From the NCBI GenBank assembly GCA_965222515.1, contig CBDCUE010000019.1:110095-174094 (forward strand): 64,000 nucleotides of DNA, in the 5' to 3' direction. The position numbers were made by a program, and so were the translations under genes. Of the stretch, positions 9,198 to 17,441 are shown one piece after another. The stretch comes from CBDCUE01 sp965222515. Its GTDB lineage: Bacteria; Pseudomonadota; Alphaproteobacteria; Rickettsiales; JABIRX01. Within the stretch, counting starts at the first letter, position 1; each line of letters begins with the position of its first letter. Below the pieces are notes generated by a model. It had not been told where the DNA came from and did no database searches. It worked only from the letters and a program-made list of their open reading frames with translations.

Positions 9198-12100
9198 TTA
9201 TAGTATCTCTATAAACCTTCTGTAAGTTATTAACCATTTATTATTAACACTCCCATCTATATTTATATCATCATTCGCTTGCAATATTGATCCTTTATTA
9301 TCCAAAACTCCCGTTCTAATATCTATATTTTGCCCAGACCTTATCTCCCCTTGCTTAGTCCTTAAAGTACTTACTACCCTCTCTTCCTCTGAAAGAATAT
9401 GATGATCATAGCCTCCACTATTTAAATACGCCCTATATTTATTATAACCATAATAACCCCTTGCATCTAAATCATAATCCCTTCCCAAATTATTCAAAAC
9501 CTTACTCCTAACATACAAACTTCCCCCTGACCTTATATCTCCCACATAATTATTCACCAACCCATTTTGCTTATACTCTCCACTCTCATCATCATACACA
9601 CCTCCCAAATACATATCTCCTCCTGACTCTATCAAACTATCCTCCCTATTATATATAGCATTCCTTGCCTTTATACCCAAACTACCATCACTATATATCA
9701 CCCCCCTCTCCCTATTATCAACATCATTACCCGCCTCTATACTAACATCCCCACCTACTTGAATCAATCCTTGGTTTATCACATTTACCTCAGACTCTAT
9801 ATCAAGAAATCCCGTAGCCACTATATTCCCTCCAAACTCATTCGAAACTGTATGTTTTGCCGTCAAACTAATATTTCCTTCCTGTTCTTCATACTCCTCT
9901 CCATTCTCATCCAAATACTTCTTCACCCTATGCGATCTTATCTTACCACTATTTACCACATTACCTAACTTCGCCCTCAACTCTATATCACTACCCTGAT
10001 CAAACTCTCCTCTATTATATATATTATTCGCCGACAGATCTAATAATTTTAAAGCCTCCACTCCCACAAAACTCTCATCACCCAAATACAAATCTCCTTC
10101 ATAATCCAATTCCACCTCATTATTACTCTCTATTCTACCATTCTCATTATTTATTGATGACATTCCTGCCACTCTAACCACTGAATAATCTCCATAACCT
10201 TTTATCAACCCCTCTCTATTATTAAAAATCCCTACTTGATTTATCACTACACCTCCCCATCCTTTTATTTTTCCTTCTTCATTATTCAAACCATCTATAA
10301 CTATATTTCCTCCTGCTATTATCTCTCCTCCTGCTTTGTTTTCTACACTCTGTAACCTTATCTCACTACCCGACATCACCTCTCCTCCTTGATTCTCCAT
10401 CACTATATTATCATTCACCAAATCTATAAACCCTTTAGCATAAATAACTCCTTTTTTATCTCCTAATCTCTTATTAATCACTTTGCTAATCTTATCACTC
10501 ACACTTATATTGCCTTCACTTAAAATCTCTCCACCCTCATTACTCAACTCCTGAACATCTAACTTTATATTATTACTAACCGAAATAACTCCTTGATTAG
10601 TCACCTTATTTATCACTGACATTTTTAAATTCTGCTCCGCAAACACTCTTCCCATATTTACAAAACTCCGAGCATCCAATAACAAATCTCTTTTTGACCT
10701 TATCGCTCCTTCATTTTCTATCTCTGCAACAACTGATATTATTGTTTGATTATTAGATATTATATCTCCTTTATTATCTAAATTATTTGATGCTAAATCT
10801 ATATTATTTAGTGCCAAAATACTTCCTTCATTACTAATACCTTCTATCATTGACATATTTAAATTCTGCTCCGCAAACACTCTTCCCATATTTACAAAAC
10901 TCCGAGCCTCCAATAACAAATCTCTTTTTGACCTTATCGCTCCTTCATTTTCTATTTCGTTTTCTACATTCAAATTTATACCCTTTTTACTATAAATATA
11001 TCCATCATTACTAACATATTCTACATCTCCTATTATTCTTTCTTCTGCAATAATACTTCCTGTATTGTCTATGCTTCTTATTTTATCTAACAATAAGTTT
11101 TCCCCCCTAACATATAGCAAACCTTCATTTTCTAACCCCTCACCCTCAAGCAACAACTCCTCACTTTCCAACCTGCCCTCATTTAAAATATTTCCTGCCG
11201 CCAATATCTCAATTTTCTTTAATGTTTTTTCTACCTCTTGATTTTTAACCACCGCACTATTAATCACATTATCACCCTCTATAATAACCTCATCTTGCAC
11301 ATTTAATGTTGTACTACTTCCTATAATCTTAACTTCATCTGCTTTTGATTCTATTTTTACCTCCTTTGCCAAAACATATGCTCCTTTTTTTGCATATGAA
11401 TATAATTGATTTATCTCCTCCATTCTCTTGCTTACTCCCTCTTCTTCTTTACTTACTCTTTTCTCTTCTTTACTTACCTCTTCCTCTTCTTTACTTACCC
11501 CTTCCTCTTCTTTACTTACCCCTTCCTCTTCCAAACCTTCTTCTTCATAACCCGTTGACACTAATTTTACATCTTTTTTAGCCAATATCTCTAAATTAAC
11601 TACTTCTATTTCAGTTTCTTGCTTTTCATCTCCAATTTTAATCTTTCGCTTTGCTATAATCTCTATCTTCCCTTCTTTACTAACTATATGTCCTCCTGCT
11701 ATATCTATATCTTCATTCTTAGACTCTATTCTAATATCTCCTTTACTTCCTATATCTCCCTTATTAACTATTCTACCATCTGACAATATCTCTATATCTC
11801 CTGCCGTTGCATACATTACCCCTTCATTATTCACACCCATACCATCTTCTGTTGCTATTATTTTTATTCTTCCTGCATACATTCCACCCAATGCATAAGA
11901 ATCTACTGCAACTCTTTTTTCGTCTCTATCTTTCTCCTTTGAACTAACCTCTTCTTGTACAACATCATATTTATCATTACCTGTTAAAATCTTTATATCC
12001 ACATCTTTTTTGCTCTTATCTCCTTTTACTCCATATATATCACCAGTAATTTTTGCTACCCTTGTTACTATATTAAAATAATCAGTCTCCTCACCCAAAT

Positions 12101-12749
12101 CTACCCCCTTTCCTCCTATAAAAATCTCTCCTCTTCCTGACAATGAAAACTCTTTTATTCTGCCTTCTTCTATATTACTATTTCCTGTAATTAAATTCAC
12201 TCTCGGAGTTTTAATAAATCCACACCCATTACAAGATATTCCATTTGGATTCGCTATAAATAATGCCGCATTCCCTCCAAACTGCTCTATATATCCATTT
12301 AATACACTATTACTATTACTAGTAACCTCATTCAAAATAGTTCTGGCACTTCCACTATTTTGTAAATTGTTGTTTCCATTAATCATACCTCCCAAAACAC
12401 TATTACCGTTATTCTGAGAATTATTTAATATTTGACCTCTACTACCTACATTATAATCCAAAAACCTATTATGAGACATTCCTTGAGCATTAGGTGTCGC
12501 AATCTGCACTATAGGTACACCATTCTGTGCCCTATCTAACTCTGTATTACCGCTATTACCACTATCCACTTTTAAAGCGCCAGCATTATCAGTTGTCAAG
12601 CTTTGACTAGCCTCTAAATTATTAGAAAATGCAAATGACACATCTCCAAATACCAAACTGAAACTCAAAACATAACTCAAAACTCTAACAAAAATCTTTT
12701 TCTTCTTCTTGCCTTCATATATCGCAGAAAAACCCTTAACCATACTCAT
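9198..12749 (-). CDS. cdiA: CdiA/FHA-type exoprotein, 5' part (signal peptide and TPS domain)
   Basis: An 1183-residue ORF. Residues 1-41 form a long signal peptide: basic stretch KKKKK, hydrophobic VLSYVLSFSLVFG, likely cleavage after SFA. Residues ~45-290 are the TPS (haemagglutination-activity) domain, with GVPIVQIATPNAQGMSHNRF, NPNGI at 167-171 and NGCGF at 174-178, the hallmarks that TpsB partners recognise. The rest is beta-helix repeats (IENEGAIRSKRDLLL occurs twice) and, at ~406-440, a seven-residue acidic repeat of the type GVSKEEE. The ORF ends prematurely after DINIDGSVNN by frameshift; the 3' part of the gene continues at 8799 and below. As it stands it would yield a secreted, toxin-less filament stub. 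It is divergent from its transporter gene, unlike classical cdiBAI operons. Confidence 0.85.
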   Translation of the reverse strand: MSMVKGFSAIYEGKKKKKIFVRVLSYVLSFSLVFGDVSFAFSNNLEASQSLTTDNAGALKVDSGNSGNTELDRAQNGVPIVQIATPNAQGMSHNRFLDYNVGSRGQILNNSQNNGNSVLGGMINGNNNLQNSGSARTILNEVTSNSNSVLNGYIEQFGGNAALFIANPNGISCNGCGFIKTPRVNLITGNSNIEEGRIKEFSLSGRGEIFIGGKGVDLGEETDYFNIVTRVAKITGDIYGVKGDKSKKDVDIKILTGNDKYDVVQEEVSSKEKDRDEKRVAVDSYALGGMYAGRIKIIATEDGMGVNNEGVMYATAGDIEILSDGRIVNKGDIGSKGDIRIESKNEDIDIAGGHIVSKEGKIEIIAKRKIKIGDEKQETEIEVVNLEILAKKDVKLVSTGYEEEGLEEEGVSKEEEGVSKEEEEVSKEEKRVSKEEEGVSKRMEEINQLYSYAKKGAYVLAKEVKIESKADEVKIIGSSTTLNVQDEVIIEGDNVINSAVVKNQEVEKTLKKIEILAAGNILNEGRLESEELLLEGEGLENEGLLYVRGENLLLDKIRSIDNTGSIIAEERIIGDVEYVSNDGYIYSKKGINLNVENEIENEGAIRSKRDLLLEARSFVNMGRVFAEQNLNMSMIEGISNEGSILALNNIDLASNNLDNKGDIISNNQTIISVVAEIENEGAIRSKRDLLLDARSFVNMGRVFAEQNLKMSVINKVTNQGVISVSNNIKLDVQELSNEGGEILSEGNISVSDKISKVINKRLGDKKGVIYAKGFIDLVNDNIVMENQGGEVMSGSEIRLQSVENKAGGEIIAGGNIVIDGLNNEEGKIKGWGGVVINQVGIFNNREGLIKGYGDYSVVRVAGMSSINNENGRIESNNEVELDYEGDLYLGDESFVGVEALKLLDLSANNIYNRGEFDQGSDIELRAKLGNVVNSGKIRSHRVKKYLDENGEEYEEQEGNISLTAKHTVSNEFGGNIVATGFLDIESEVNVINQGLIQVGGDVSIEAGNDVDNRERGVIYSDGSLGIKARNAIYNREDSLIESGGDMYLGGVYDDESGEYKQNGLVNNYVGDIRSGGSLYVRSKVLNNLGRDYDLDARGYYGYNKYRAYLNSGGYDHHILSEEERVVSTLRTKQGEIRSGQNIDIRTGVLDNKGSILQANDDINIDGSVNNKWLITYRRFIEIL
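10627..10956. repeat. Internal direct repeat in cdiA stalk (~95 bp, spacing 234 bp)
   Basis: Near-identical segments begin at 10627 and 10861 (aaattctgctccgcaaacac, then tcttcccatatttacaaaac). They encode two copies of IENEGAIRSKRDLLL plus FVNMGRVFAEQNL in the beta-helical stalk. This is typical of FHA-type stalks and gives a substrate for slippage or recombination. Confidence 0.7.
11429..11535. repeat. 21-bp tandem repeat encoding GVSKEEE units
   Basis: About five imperfect copies of a 21-base unit (tcttctttacttaccccttcc and variants) encode the acidic/basic heptad run GVSKEEE, EVSKEEK, RVSKEEE in the cdiA 5' part. The unit is a multiple of three, so copy-number change would keep the frame. 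Confidence 0.75.
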
Positions 12750-12882
12750 AATCTTTAGTTTATAAAAAAATTAATCTTTCAAACTAAACTTATCTTTTTT
12801 TCTTTACAAGTTTTTTTTTATCTTTACAATTAACCCTTTTATAAAAATAATATAAGATCAAAAAATCAAGCAATAAACACAA
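12750..12882. promoter_or_regulatory. Divergent cdiA/cdiB control region
   Basis: 133 bases separate the two divergent start codons. For cdiB, TTTACA at 12823-12828 and TAATAT at 12848-12853 (19-base gap) make a weak -35/-10 pair. The motif TCTTTACAA occurs twice (12801 and 12821), each followed by a T or A tract, and could be an operator shared by both genes. No clear cdiA promoter stands out. Confidence 0.35.
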
Positions 12883-14784
12883 ATGAAACATCAACAAAAT
12901 TACAAAATCTTCTTTCTTTTTTTGTGTCTTTTGCAACTTGTCCTTCTACAAAATAGTTATGCCATAAACATACCTAGAGCTTTGTTACTAAATCAACAAA
13001 GAGAGCAAGACCTTTTTTTACAGTTTGAGAAAAATAAAATTCTTAGAAAAATTGAAAATGAAAAATTGGAGAAAAAAATACAAAAATACAAAAAATCTCC
13101 CAAAGCAACCAATTTAACACAACATCTTTTAAAAATAAAAAAAATTGATAGCAAAGGCACAAAAGGTTGTTTTAAGATAAAAAAGATTTTACTGCAAGAA
13201 AGCACAGCTTTCTCCCAAAGAAAAATCAATAAAATAACAGCTAAATTCAATAATCTTTGCATTAATCAAATTAATATTGATGTAATAATTAAAACTCTTA
13301 CCAATTTATATATTAAAAATGGTTATGTTAATAGTTTTGTTTCACTTGGAATCTATCAAAATGTTAAAAACGGAGAATTAAAATTTGTGGCTTTTGAGGC
13401 AAAAATCTTAAATATTGTTTTTAAAACAAGAAAATATAAGAAAAAGTTTCAAAAAGAATTTAAAAAAATCAAAAAAAATACAAATCTATCTATAAAAGAA
13501 AAAAATAAACAAATAACTGTGTTAAATAATAAATTCTCGCAACAATATTTTTGGCAAAATACCCAAATCCTTACTGCCTTTCCTCATTTAAAAAACAAAG
13601 CCTTAAATTTACGAGATATTGAGCAAGGATTAGAACAGTTAAATAGGCTACCCTCTTATAATGCTACTATGGAAATCGTTCCAGCAAAAAAACAAGGCTA
13701 TTCTATTGTAGAAATAACCTTAAATGAATCCCTACCTTTATCGGCCTCTATATCTTATAATAATGGCGGAAGTGCCATAACTGGAAAAGATAAATATTCC
13801 ATCACCTCCTCAATCAACAATCCTTTAAAATTAAATGATTTTTGGTATTTTTCTTACTCTAATGTGCTAAAACAAAATGATAAAGATATTTTTAGTAAAA
13901 GTTTTTATAGTAGCCTCAACATTCCTTATGGAAAATACAATGCAGAAATTAATTTTTCTAATTCTGCTTATAGTAGTAAAACTCTACAACAAAATCAATT
14001 TGTTATCAGCAACGGTAATGCTAACAACATTACTTTAAAAATAGAAAGAAATTTATTTAGAAACCAAAATCATAAAATACAAACATCTAGTAGCTTCTTT
14101 TTTAAAGAAAATAAAAGTTTCTTTAATAGAGAATTAACAGAAACTTCTTCAAATAGATTCACTTCCTTAAAATTTTCAATAAATGATTTTTTCCGTAGCA
14201 AAATAGGTACTTTTGTAATTAATTTTGATTATAGAAGAGGAGTTAATTGGTTTGATTCTGTTAAAGATAAAGGACCTAATAAATTTGATGTTGCTCAAGC
14301 TCAATTTGATGCTTTTGCTACCCAAATAAATTATAGCAAATATTTTCAACTATTTAAAAAACAATCCTCCATAAAATCTAGTCTTAATCTTCAGTATAGC
14401 CCAGATCATTTACATTCTAACGAGCAAATTGCAGTAGGAGGGCAATATTCAGTTAGGGGTTTTAAAAACGATTCTTTATCAGGTGATACAGGTGGTTATT
14501 TACAAAACACCTTTTCTATTTTTCTACTACCTAAAATATTTAAAATCCCTACCAATAAAATAGAGGTTTTTATAAGTTATGATTTAGGCTATACTAGAGA
14601 AAGAGGAGGCAGAAAATCTAGTAATGGAGAAGGAGAAGGGTTTGTATCAGGGACTGCTATTGGTTCAAAAATATATAGCAAAAACTTTTCTTATAACCTT
14701 ACCTATGCAAAATTTATTAATACTCCTGACTTTATTAAGGAAAAAAAAGAAGTTTTGTATTTTAATGCTTCATTGCAATTTTAA
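12883..14784 (+). CDS. cdiB: TpsB / CdiB-type outer-membrane transporter
   Basis: A 633-residue Omp85-superfamily two-partner secretion transporter that exports the divergent CdiA-type protein. The signal peptide is ~1-27 (FFLFLCLLQLVLLQNSYA). A Lys-rich linker precedes a ShlB-type POTRA region at ~95-175 (FKIKKILLQESTAFSQRKI, NGYVNSFVSLG). A second POTRA-like part with a Lys-rich insert spans ~185-265, and the 16-strand barrel occupies ~270-633. The conserved loop-6 motif is present as VGGQYSVRGF with VRGF near residue 524. It ends in a phenylalanine (LYFNASLQF), as barrel proteins do. It is slightly longer than the usual ~560-590 residues because of the inserts. The gene is intact, although its partner is broken. 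Confidence 0.88.
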   Translation: MKHQQNYKIFFLFLCLLQLVLLQNSYAINIPRALLLNQQREQDLFLQFEKNKILRKIENEKLEKKIQKYKKSPKATNLTQHLLKIKKIDSKGTKGCFKIKKILLQESTAFSQRKINKITAKFNNLCINQINIDVIIKTLTNLYIKNGYVNSFVSLGIYQNVKNGELKFVAFEAKILNIVFKTRKYKKKFQKEFKKIKKNTNLSIKEKNKQITVLNNKFSQQYFWQNTQILTAFPHLKNKALNLRDIEQGLEQLNRLPSYNATMEIVPAKKQGYSIVEITLNESLPLSASISYNNGGSAITGKDKYSITSSINNPLKLNDFWYFSYSNVLKQNDKDIFSKSFYSSLNIPYGKYNAEINFSNSAYSSKTLQQNQFVISNGNANNITLKIERNLFRNQNHKIQTSSSFFFKENKSFFNRELTETSSNRFTSLKFSINDFFRSKIGTFVINFDYRRGVNWFDSVKDKGPNKFDVAQAQFDAFATQINYSKYFQLFKKQSSIKSSLNLQYSPDHLHSNEQIAVGGQYSVRGFKNDSLSGDTGGYLQNTFSIFLLPKIFKIPTNKIEVFISYDLGYTRERGGRKSSNGEGEGFVSGTAIGSKIYSKNFSYNLTYAKFINTPDFIKEKKEVLYFNASLQF

Positions 14785-14908
14785 TCAGTATGGTAATATA
14801 TTTGGATATTTATAAGGCTGTATAAAAAAAGTTGTGTATGAGTTATTTTATAAGAAAAGTGTTTATCTAAAGTGTAAAACTGATAAAATTAAAAATACCA
14901 CATATTAA

Positions 14909-14938
14909 TACTATTTTAGTTTTATAATTGACCCTATA
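14909..14938. repeat. IS630-type terminal repeat, same as MITE ends
   Basis: The sequence TACTATTTTAGTTTTATAAT and the following TTGACC match the ends of the two MITEs at 27801-27958 and 50182-50338. Its position just beyond the IS630 transposase stop shows that the MITEs are internal-deletion relatives of this element. Confidence 0.7.
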
Positions 14939-15167
14939 TATAATTGACATAGCAAACGGATTTAAAATTATCATTGTTCATGTTTTGAATAAATTGACAT
15001 AGAATTTGCTCAATATCACTTAATTTGTCAAAAATTTTGTTTTTGATGGTATGCCTTTTTATATATTGCCAAAATTTCTCAATAGGATTAAGTTCTGGAG
15101 AGTAAGGGGGCTGAATAATTAACTGGATATTTTTAGGTAAGTTTAATGTTCTAGACCTATGCCAAGA
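14934..15167 (-). pseudogene. IS630-family transposase, C-terminal fragment
   Basis: The minus-strand frame, closed by TAG at 14934-14936, reads RTLNLPKNIQLIIQPPYSPE followed by LNPIEKFWQYIKRHTI. PPYSPELNPIE is the C-terminal signature of IS630/Tc1-mariner-type DDE transposases and includes the last catalytic Glu. The N-terminal two thirds are missing because the frame runs into an IS3-type end at ~15171. The element's own terminal sequence follows at 14909-14938. Confidence 0.8.
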
Positions 15168-15170
15168 TAT

Positions 15171-15241
15171 GATGCACCCCTAAATTCAGTAATTTTCTTA
15201 CAATCTGTCTACAAAAAACTGACTGAATTTAGGGGTGCATC
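15171..15241. mobile_element. Solo IS3-type ends (facing 20-bp inverted repeats)
   Basis: GATGCACCCCTAAATTCAGT at 15171-15190 is perfectly repeated in inverted form at 15222-15241, with 31 bases between. The inner part AATTTTCTTACAATCTGTCT matches the right end of the IS3-type remnant near 27412-27440. This looks like an internal deletion or recombination product of that element, inserted in the IS630 remnant. Confidence 0.6.
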
Positions 15242-15472
15242 ATAATTTTTGTTTTGTTATTATCAATAATGGCAGGCTACATAATATATTTTTACTTACA
15301 CAATAACACAGAAAAACAACAGTTACAAGATTTTTACAAAATGTTCTTTTTGACAATTGGATTATTTTTAAATCCTTTTAGAAAGAAGTAAATAATTTTT
15401 TTTTACCAATTATAACGACATAAAGGGATCATTGCCGAAAGAAAACAGGGTAATTTAGAAAGATTTTTTTTC

Positions 15473-15500
15473 TTGACTATAAGAAATGGCTGTCTATAAT
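15473..15500 (+). promoter_or_regulatory. Sigma-70-type promoter of the cys operon
   Basis: TTGACT at 15473-15478 and TATAAT at 15495-15500 are separated by 16 bases, the best promoter match seen in the window. Transcription would start near 15507, about 15 bases before the leader ORF, so the leader would be on nearly every cys transcript. Confidence 0.65.
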
Positions 15501-15521
15501 TGCAAAAAAAATCATTAAAAA

Positions 15522-15623
15522 ATGAAAACAACTATTAATAATTATATTCAAAAAACAAATTTCTCAGTTTTTTCTGACAGTTGTTGTTGTTACGTTAATT
15601 TCTGTTGCTGTTGTTGCAACTAA
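15522..15623 (+). CDS. Cysteine-rich leader peptide of the cys operon
   Basis: A 33-codon ORF (ATG 15522, TAA 15621-15623) beginning MKTTINNYIQKTNF. The last third reads SCCCYVNFCCCCCN: eight cysteine codons in thirteen, in runs of three and five. Such clustering of a rare amino acid directly ahead of its own biosynthetic operon is the signature of a translation-controlled attenuator, as in trp, his and leu leaders; poly-cysteine leaders ahead of sulfur genes are known in mycobacteria. Ribosome stalling at the cysteine codons when Cys-tRNA is short would disturb the hairpin at 15673-15700 and let RNA polymerase reach cysG. There is no strong Shine-Dalgarno. Function is inferred from architecture. 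Confidence 0.7.
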   Translation: MKTTINNYIQKTNFSVFSDSCCCYVNFCCCCCN

Positions 15624-15672
15624 TTCTTGGCTACAAATTGTAGCATCTTGTTATTTTACTTACTAAGTTTTA

Positions 15673-15700
15673 TAGATTTTTTATAAAATCTACCTTTTTT
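15673..15700 (+). terminator. Attenuator-like intrinsic terminator before cysG
   Basis: Arms TAGATTTT (15673-15680) and AAAATCTA (15685-15692) with a 4-base loop are followed by CC and six T (15695-15700), 10 bases before the cysG start. An alternative hairpin TTTTATA (15668-15674) / TATAAAA (15682-15688) uses part of the same bases and would exclude it. A further small hairpin (GCTAC at 15630, GTAGC) lies between leader stop and terminator. The stem is AT-only at its base, so strength is uncertain. Confidence 0.55.
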
Positions 15701-15710
15701 CACCAAAACA

Positions 15711-17117
15711 ATGAATTACTTTCCCTTTTTTTTAGGGCTAGAGCAAAAATCAACAGCTATTATTGGAGCTGGCAAGATTGCTTTAGCAAAATTAAAAACA
15801 ATTTTTGAATATACAAATAATATTACTGTTATTGCTAAAGAAATTGATGATTTATTATTAAATTTTGCCCAAGAAAATAATATAAAAATTATCAAAAATT
15901 CATATCATAAAAAATATTTAAAAAATCATTATTTAGTTATTGGCGCAACTAATGATACTTTATTAAATAAGCAAATTTCAAAAGATGCTAGAGCTGCAAA
16001 GCAATTGGTAAATATTGTTGATAACCCAAAGATTTCTGATTTTATTTTTGGTGCTATAGTTAGAAGATCTAATTTAAATATTGCTATTTCTAGCTCTGCA
16101 ACATCTCCTGTTTTATCAAGACTTACTAAACAAAAAATAGAAAAAATCTTACCTAATAATTTATCAGATCTTGATAATTTTATTAAGGAACATAGAGAAT
16201 TAGTAAAAAATAATTTAAGAAATATTCAATCAAGAAGATTGTTTTGGCAGGAAATTATTGAAGGAAATATAGGGGTTGAAGTGTTAAGTGGTAATGTTCA
16301 AAAAGCACAATTATTATTAAAAGAAAAATTACTAGCAACTAGTAATAAAAACAAATCTTCTCTTTATCTTATTGGTGCAGGTGCAGGAGATCCTGAATTA
16401 TTAACTTTAAAGGCGGTTAATTTATTATCTAAGGTAGATGTCGTATTATATGATCGTTTAGTTGCAGAGCCTATTTTAGAGTTTGCTAGAAAAGATGCTA
16501 TAAAGATTAATGTAGGTAAGAAAAGAAATTTTCATAAATATTCTCAAGCAGAAATTAACAATTTAATCAGAAAATATCTTTTAGAAGGTAATATTGTAGC
16601 AAGATTAAAAGGAGGGGACCCATCTATTTTTGCTCATCTTTATGAAGAAATTGATGTTGCTAAAGAATTAGATGTTTCTTATCAAATAGTTCCAGGTATT
16701 AGTGCTGTATCGGCAGCTGCAGCTTATAATGCAATACCTCTTACTGCAAGAGATATTGCAACTTCGCTTAGAATCTTAACTTTATATAAGCAAGATATAG
16801 AAAATGAGCAATATTGGCAAGATCTTAGTAGAAGTAAAGATACATTAGCTTTTTATATGTCTTCAAATAATGCAAAATTTATTACTCAAAAACTAATTAA
16901 ATATGGTAAAAATTCAGCTACGAAAATTGCTGTTATTGAGCAAGCAAGCACAAAATATCAAAAAACTTATATTTCTGATTTAGCAAATTTTGAGCAAAAA
17001 GATTTTGTTTCTCCATCAATTATTATTATTGGTGAGGTGGTAAATTTTTATAAGAAATATAATAACTTTGAGGAAGTAAAAGTAAGTAAAAAATATTTTA
17101 GGGAATTGCATGTTTAA
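15711..17117 (+). CDS. cysG: Siroheme synthase (multifunctional CysG)
   Basis: A 468-residue protein. Residues ~1-200 are the precorrin-2 dehydrogenase/ferrochelatase half (YFPFFLGLEQKSTAIIGAGK, Rossmann GAGKIAL). Residues ~215-455 are uroporphyrinogen-III C-methyltransferase (LYLIGAGAGDPELLTLKAV, RLKGGDPSIF, VPGISAVSAAAAYNAIPLT). It makes siroheme, the prosthetic group of the CysI product encoded 4 kb downstream. Length matches the E. coli-type fusion. It is the first gene of the cys operon and overlaps the start of cysH by 8 bases, implying translational coupling. The uroporphyrinogen substrate depends on the heme pathway (hemC at 28850). Confidence 0.93.
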   Translation: MNYFPFFLGLEQKSTAIIGAGKIALAKLKTIFEYTNNITVIAKEIDDLLLNFAQENNIKIIKNSYHKKYLKNHYLVIGATNDTLLNKQISKDARAAKQLVNIVDNPKISDFIFGAIVRRSNLNIAISSSATSPVLSRLTKQKIEKILPNNLSDLDNFIKEHRELVKNNLRNIQSRRLFWQEIIEGNIGVEVLSGNVQKAQLLLKEKLLATSNKNKSSLYLIGAGAGDPELLTLKAVNLLSKVDVVLYDRLVAEPILEFARKDAIKINVGKKRNFHKYSQAEINNLIRKYLLEGNIVARLKGGDPSIFAHLYEEIDVAKELDVSYQIVPGISAVSAAAAYNAIPLTARDIATSLRILTLYKQDIENEQYWQDLSRSKDTLAFYMSSNNAKFITQKLIKYGKNSATKIAVIEQASTKYQKTYISDLANFEQKDFVSPSIIIIGEVVNFYKKYNNFEEVKVSKKYFRELHV

Positions 17118-17298
17118 AGAATTAATTACTCAAAATAAAGGTTTAAATTGGCAAGAAATATTAATGAATATTTCTAAAAAATATGAAAATATAGTTTTTT
17201 CCACTAGTTTTAGTTTGGAGGATCAAATTATTACAGATTTTATTGTCAGAAATAAGTTAAATATTAAAATTTTTACTATTGATACAGGAAGGTTATTT
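17110..17298 (+). pseudogene. cysH: APS reductase, 5' fragment (interrupted by IS)
   Basis: This part encodes the first 63 residues, including the PP-loop-type start of PAPS/APS reductases (VFSTSFSLEDQIITDF, IFTIDTGRLF). The frame enters the IS5/IS1182-type element after codon 63 (TTATTT) and stops four codons later inside the IS left end. Joined to the 3' fragment at 18970, the gene gives a normal 224-residue protein with TGRLFTETYQIWQET across the junction, so the insertion is precise and recent. Confidence 0.9.
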
Positions 17299-17441
17299 AG
17301 AGTCTGCTGAATTAGATAATATTTTCCAATAAAAAATTAATTCTTTCCAAAAGACATTTTTTTAAATTTTAAAAATATATTTTCAAATTATTTTTTAATC
17401 CATTTTTAGTTTTTTATTTAATTTTTAATGTAATATTTGTA

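Larger units (their letters stand above)
14785..15470. other. Gene-poor region with IS remnants
   Basis: No intact gene lies between cdiB and the cys leader. The stretch holds the end of an IS630-type element (14909-15167) and a pair of facing IS3-type ends (15171-15241). A region from 15242 to 15470 has no recognisable feature, though it may carry operator sites for the cys promoter. Confidence 0.6.
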
